64,000 bases of DNA from Cercis canadensis (taxonomy: Eukaryota > Streptophyta > Magnoliopsida > Fabales > Fabaceae), in the NCBI GenBank assembly GCA_003255065.1, contig QAOA01003417.1, positions 84,549 through 148,548 of the forward strand, in the 5' to 3' direction. A program made the translations under genes and the position numbers. Shown piece by piece: positions 58,359-64,000 of the stretch. Under the pieces are notes generated by a model. That model did not search any database. It worked only from the letters and a program-made list of their open reading frames with translations, and had not been told where the DNA came from. The first letter of the stretch is position 1, and the number at the start of each line of letters is the position of its first letter.

Positions 58359-59780
58359 TGATGAGCTGCCGAGGTTAATCTAATTAGTAAAATTTATAAT
58401 CGGTTCACCAAAGCTACTTGCAACATAAGGCAATACCGAGTCGAACCAAAGGATTATTCTAATCAGGGAATCAGATTAAGGAGCACACAAACAGGGGGGT
58501 TTGTTTTGTAGAAGTGATCAACATAAGTTAATTAAAAGTGGTAAACTGAATTAAGGAAAGCAACCAATCCAAGTTTAACTAATTCTGATTTTAATTCATC
58601 CTTGATTACAGAAAATCCATTCAATCATTAACCTAGTTCTTGACCTTAGAACACATCAAGAAGCCTCAAAGTGATCTATGGATCTCTACTGGTTAAGCAA
58701 CCAAAATTTGGATCAACTAAGACTAAATGAATTAAGCACTCATTCTAAACCAATTTTACCTAAATCCAGAATCCAACCAAGGCAAATAATCCGTCGGAAA
58801 AGCTTTGAAACATTATTTACTCTTTCCAATCCTCTTTTCTAACATATGAAATTAATCAATTAACATATGAACAATCATCCAACCGAATTAAACATTCAAG
58901 TAGAATTTAATCTAACAAGAAAGGAAAGAAACTTGATTAATAATGGCATTTAAACAGTTAAAGCATAATCTTAGAATAAATAACCAGAACATCAAAAACC
59001 TGGATTGACTTGAGTAATTAGTCCTCCATGAACAAGAGGAACAAAATTTACAAAGAAACTAGAGAGAAAACTTAGAGAGAAAGAAAGCAAACTGTCTAGA
59101 AAATGATAATGAATCTCGGCTGCCTCTTTCTTTACATATTAATGTCCAAAATTAACTGCACACCCAAACTTCCCTTAGGTCAGAATTATTCCCATGGGCC
59201 TTAGCTTTAATTGGGCTGTGGTTTGGGCTTAATTGGGCTTGGAATGGGGAAGTTAGGCCCAATTGACTCTGAACTGCTCTCTGGACTAATCAGTCAACTT
59301 CAAGGGGAAATAGAACCATAAGTCAGCCACATTTTGGAGAAGTTATAAGCACAAGAATTGAAGATTTATGTCTTAGCTATCCAATGGTACAAATTTCAGG
59401 TCCAGATGACACCCACAGCCGAAGTTATGTCCTAATCTCTTCACACGGGTCAGGATCCAGTGACAGCATCTCTGCTCTAACTTCCAGGCTAAATATGGCC
59501 TACTAGATATCCGAATTAGACTTGGGCTTCTGAATCAAAGTTGTAGAGATTTCTCTTAGCTTTCCTACAAGGTAAGATTCAAAATTACCAGATGTCTAGA
59601 AATAAAGATATGCATGAAACACAGAGACAGTATAAAATTCCCAATATTGCTGAAAAACACAATTAGGCCCAATTGGATCTTAACTAATGAAATGTGGCTC
59701 AAGCCCAATCAATTTAGCCCAAAAGAGGTTTAAAAGACTAAATTTGAGGCTTAACTACTATATAAGAAATGTGTTTATCA
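58359..59780 (-). repeat. 5' LTR of element B
   Basis: In element orientation it begins TGATAAACACATTTC and ends GGCAGCTCATCA. The array resumes directly at 59781 (agctgaaaaaattt). Confidence 0.9.
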
Positions 59781-62700
59781 AGCTGAAAAAATTTAAAAGC
59801 ACCTAGATCTTTCACCGGGGAGCCAACAAAATTTAAAAATACCGAGATCTTTTACTCGAGAGCCAATAGAATTTAAAGGCGCTAAGATCTTTCCCTCGGT
59901 AGCCAACAGAATTTAAAGCATTCAGATCTTTCACTTAGGAGCCGAGAAAAATTTAAAGGCACCGACATTTTTCACTCGGGAGCCGAATAGAATTTAAAGG
60001 CACCAAAATTTTTTATGCGGGAGTCGGTAAAATTTAAAAGCACGAAGATTTTTCTCCCTGAAGCTGACGGAATTTAAAAGCACCAAAATATTTCCCTCGG
60101 GTGCCGATAAAATTTAAAATCATTGAGATTTTTCACTTGGAAGAACACTAGAGTTGGAAGGCACTGAGATATTTCACACAAGAGCCGATTAAATTTAAAA
60201 GCACCAAGATCTTTCACGCGGGAGCCAACATAATTTACAAGCATCGACATCTTTCACCTAAGAATCATCATAATATAAAAGCACCTAGATTTTTAACTTC
60301 GAAGCCGAGTAGAAGTTAAAGGCACCAAGATCTTTCACGTGGAAAACGGCAAAATTTAAAAGCACAAAAATTTCTCACCTTTGAGCAAACAGAATTTGAA
60401 AGCACCGAGATCTTTCACTCGGGAGACAATAAAATTTAATAGCACTGAGATCTTTCACCTTGAACCTGACTAGATCTTTCACCGGGGAGCCAACAAAATT
60501 TAAAAACACCAAGATCTTTCACTCAAGAGCCAACAAAATTTAAAGGCACCAAGATCTTTTCCCCTGGTAGGGGACAAAGTTTAAAAGCATTGAGATCTTT
60601 CACTCAGGAGCCAAGAAAAATTTAAAGGCACTGACATCTTTCATCTGGGAGCCATATAGAATTTAAAGGCACCGAGATCTTTTATGCAGGAGCCAGCAAA
60701 ATTTAAAAGCACAAAGATTTTTCTCCCTAGAGCTGACAGAATTTAAAAGCACCGAGATCTTTGACTCGGGAGAGAATAAAATTTAAAATCACTGAGATTT
60801 TTCACCCAGAAGGCACTGAGATATTTCATGCAAGAGCCGACAAAATTTAAAAGTACCACGATCTTTCACACATGAACCAATATAATTTAAATGCACCAAC
60901 ATCTTTCAACCAGGAGCAGTAATAATTTAAAGCACCTAGATTTTTCACCAGGAAGTCAACTAGAAGTTACAGGCACCAAAATCTTTCACGAGAGAACTGG
61001 CAAAATTTAAAAGCACAAAGATTTTTCAACCTGGAGATGACAGAATTTAAAGGCACTGAGATCTTTCACTCAGGAGACGATAAAATTTAATAGCACCGAG
61101 ATCTTTCTCCTGGAAGCTGACTAGAATTTAAAGGCATTGAGATATTTCACGTGAGAGCCGATAAAATTTAAAAGGACCACAATCTTTCATACGGGAGTCG
61201 ACATAATGTAAACTCACTAAGATCTTTCATCTGGGAGCCAACAAAAATTTAAAGGCACCGGAACTTTCACCTAGGCGCTAACGGAATTTAAAGGCATTGT
61301 GATCTTTCACCCGGAAGCCGAATTGAATTTAAAGGCACCGAGCTCCTTCACGCGGGAGCCGAAAAAATTTAAAAGCACAGATTTTTCACTCAGGAGCTGA
61401 TAGAATTTAAAAGCACCAAGATCTTTCACTCGAGAGCAGATAAAAATTTAAAGGCACCAATATCTTTTATGCGGGAGCCGGCAAAATTTAAAAGCACCCA
61501 GATCTTTCACCGGGGACCCGACAAAATTTAAAAGCATTAAGATCTTTCACTTGAGAGCCAACAAAATTTTGAGGCACCAAGATCTTTCACTCAGGAGCTG
61601 ACAAATTTTAAAAGCACTGAAATCTTCACTAAGGAGCTAGCAAAATTTAAAAGCACAAAGATTTTTTTACCCTAGTGCTGACAGAATTTAAAAGCATCGA
61701 GATCTTCCTCTCGGAAGCCGAATAGAATATAAAGGCACTAAGATATTTCATGCGGGAGCCAAAAAATTTTAAAGCACCATGATCTTTCACACGGGAGCTG
61801 ACATAATTTAAAAGCACCGACATCTTTCACTAGGGAGCCGTCATAATTTAAAAGCATCTAGATTTTTCACCCGAAAGTAGACTAGAAGTTAAAGGCACCG
61901 AGATCATTCACGTGAGAACCGGAAAAATTTAAAAACACAACAATTTTTTAACCTAGTGCAAACAAAATTTAAAAGCACCATGATATTTCACTCGGAAGAT
62001 GATAAAATTTAATAGGACCGATATCTTTCACACGAGAGCCGACTAAATATAAAAGCACCGAGATCTTTCACTCGGGAGCCGAAAATTTTTTTAAGGCACC
62101 AAGATCTTTCCCCCGAGAGCTGATAGAATTTAAAAGCATCGAGATCTTTCACATGGAAGCCAATTAGAATTTAAAGGCACCAACGTCTTTCACGCTGGAG
62201 CTGGAAAAATTTAAAAACACAGATTTTTTTGCCGGGAGCTGACAAAATTTAAAAGCACAGAGATCTTTAACCCGGGAGTAGATAAAAATTTAATGGTACT
62301 GATATCTTTCACCCGTGAGTTGACAGAAATTTAAAGGCACCGAGATCTTTCACACGGGAGCCAATACAATTTAAATGCACCAACATCTTTCACCTGGGAG
62401 TAGTAATAATTTAAAAGCATCTAGATTTTTCACCAGGAAGCCGACTAAGAGTACAGGCACCAAAATCTTTCACGAGAGAACTGGCAAAATTTAAAAGCAC
62501 AAAGATTTTCAACCCGTAGATGACATAATTTAAAGGCACTGAGATCTTTCACTCAGGAGACGATAAAATTTAATAGCACCGAGATCTTTCTCCTGGAAGC
62601 CGACTAGAATTTAAAGGAACTGAGATATTTCACGCGGGAGCCGATAAAATTTAAAAGGACCACAATCTTTCATACGGGAGCCGACATAATGTAAAATCAC

Positions 62701-64000
62701 TGAGATCTGTCATCTGGGTGCCAACAAAAATTTAAAGGCACCGGAACTTTCACCTAGGCACTAACGGAATTTAAAACCATTGTGATCTTTCACCCGGAAG
62801 CCGAATTGAATTTAAAGGCACCGAGGTCCTTCACGCGGGAGCCGAAAAACTTTAAAAGCACAAATATTTTTCAATCGGGAATTGATAGAATTTAAAAGCA
62901 GCAAGATCTTTCACTCGGGAGCAGATAAAAATTTAAAGGCACCAATATCTTTTATGCGGGAGCCGGCAAAATTTAAAAGCACCTAGATCTTTCATCAGGG
63001 ACCCGACAAAATTTAAAAGCATTGAGATGTTTCACTTGAGAGCCAACAAAATTTTAAGCCACCAAGATCTTTCACTCAGGAGCTGACAAAGTTTAAAAGC
63101 ACTGAGATCTTCACTAAGGAGCTAGCAAAATTTAAAAGCACAAAGATTTTTTTACCCTAGTGCTGACAGAATTTAAATGCACCGAGATCTTCCTCTCGGA
63201 AGCCGACTAGAATATAAAGGCACTAAGATATTTCATTCGGGAGCCGAAAAAATTTTAAAGCACCATGATCTTTCACACGGGAGCCGACACAATTTAAAAG
63301 CACTGACATCTTTCACCACGGAGCTGTCATAATTTAAAAGCATCTAGATTTTTCACTTGACAACTGACTAGAAGTTAAAGGCACCGAGATCTTTCAAGCG
63401 AGAACCGGAAAAATTTAAAAGCACAACAATTTTTTAACCTAGTGCAAACAAAATTTAAAAACACCAAGATCTTTCACTCGGAAGATGATAAAATTTAATA
63501 GGACCGATATCTTTCACACGAGAGCCGACATAATATAAAAGCACCGAGATCTTTCACCCGAGAGCCGAAAAAAATTTTAAGGCACCGAGATCTTTCCCGC
63601 GGGAGCTGACAGAATTTAAAAGCATCGAGATCTTTCACTTGGAAGCCGATTAGAATTTAAAGGCACCAAGGTCTTTCACGCTGAAGCTGGAAAAATTTAA
63701 AAACACAGATTTTTTTGCTGGGAGCTGACAAAATTTAAAAGCACTGAGATCTTTAACCTAGGAGCAGATAAAAATTTAAAGGTACTGATATCTTTCACCC
63801 GGGAGTTGACAGGAATTTAAAGGCACCGAGATCTTTCACGCGGGTGGCGACAAAATTTAAAAGTACCTAGACCTTTCAGTCGGGAGCCGACAGAATTTAA
63901 AGGCTCATAGATTTTTCACCTGGGAGCCAACTGAATTTAAAGGCACCAAGATCTTTCATCGGAAGCTAACTTGAATTTAAAGGCACTGATATCTTTCATG
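59781..64000 (+). repeat. 40-bp satellite array, segment 3, runs past the window end
   Basis: About 105 monomers. Besides the 40-bp period there is a higher-order repeat: the block from about 60869 to 62350 recurs at about 62352-63830 with an offset of 1483-1484 bp (for example ggaactttcacctagg at 61260 and 62743). Blocks near 59800-60450 and 60475-60900 are a more diverged repeat of similar order. The array is unbroken at base 64000. Confidence 0.95.
60869..63835 (+). repeat. Tandem pair of about 1483-bp higher-order repeat units
   Basis: Two consecutive copies, each about 37 monomers. They match monomer by monomer, including rare variants such as gcagtaataattta, aagtta/agt acaggcacc, ggaccacaatctttcatacg and ttttttaacctagtgcaaac. 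Copies agree far better with each other than neighbouring monomers do. Confidence 0.85.

Larger units (their letters stand above)
52125..59780 (-). mobile_element. Athila-like element B, internally deleted derivative
   Basis: LTRs at 52125-53543 (1419 bp) and 58359-59780 (1422 bp) are homologous to those of element C and about 7% diverged from each other over the first 150 bp by eye. The interior keeps a primer site, gag and the second half of integrase, but protease, RT and RNase H are gone in one deletion (junction at about 56040). At 7.66 kb it is about 3.0 kb shorter than C, matching the missing segment. Flanks agacg and agctg are plausible decayed copies of one AGCCG target in the 40-bp monomer. 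Confidence 0.88.

Overview
The window is nuclear DNA of a flowering plant, most likely a dicot. The evidence is plant LTR retrotransposons (Ty3/gypsy with tRNA-Asp and tRNA-iMet type primer sites), an EP1-like lectin relic, a DOG1-like gene fragment, plant lipase exons with introns, AT-rich spacer and many microsatellites. There is no bacterial-style gene organisation, and no host gene looks complete. The species cannot be named from the sequence.

Layout. 1-1100: an EP1-like (bulb-lectin) pseudogene. 1130-7950: old Ty3/gypsy debris, including a decayed Tat/Ogre-like gag-pol on the minus strand (2500-6660). 8400-16900: AT-rich low-copy DNA with poly-T tracts, (TA)n repeats, a possible solo LTR and a truncated DOG1-like gene (13442-14020). 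16900-22479: LTR-like DNA, then the 5' part of a plus-strand chromovirus-like element (LTR, iMet-type primer site, gag, protease). From 22480 to the window end the ground state is a tandem array of a roughly 40-bp monomer, about 8.8 kb in total. It starts in frame with the protease-to-RT linker of that element.

Two minus-strand Athila-like elements have split the array. Element A (25335-50369) has 1258-bp LTRs. Element B (52125-59780) is a deletion derivative without protease, RT or RNase H. Element A was hit twice more. A PIF/Harbinger-like DNA element (29268-33809, TSD TAA) carries broken exons of a plant acid lipase gene and probably an NBS-LRR fragment. A full-length plus-strand Athila-like element C (37552-48219, TSD AAGAA) keeps an uninterrupted 1862-codon gag-protease-RT-RNaseH-integrase frame. 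Removing each insertion rejoins its host in phase, so the order is clear: satellite array first, then A and B (LTRs about 7% diverged over the first 150 bp by eye), then Harbinger and C (C LTRs about 3-4% diverged by eye).

The most notable points are the satellite that seems to have grown out of a retrotransposon coding linker, an apparent polypurine-tract remnant outside the 5' LTR of A, host gene capture in the Harbinger-like element, and a set of single-N gaps each flanked by direct duplications, which look like assembly joins rather than biology.
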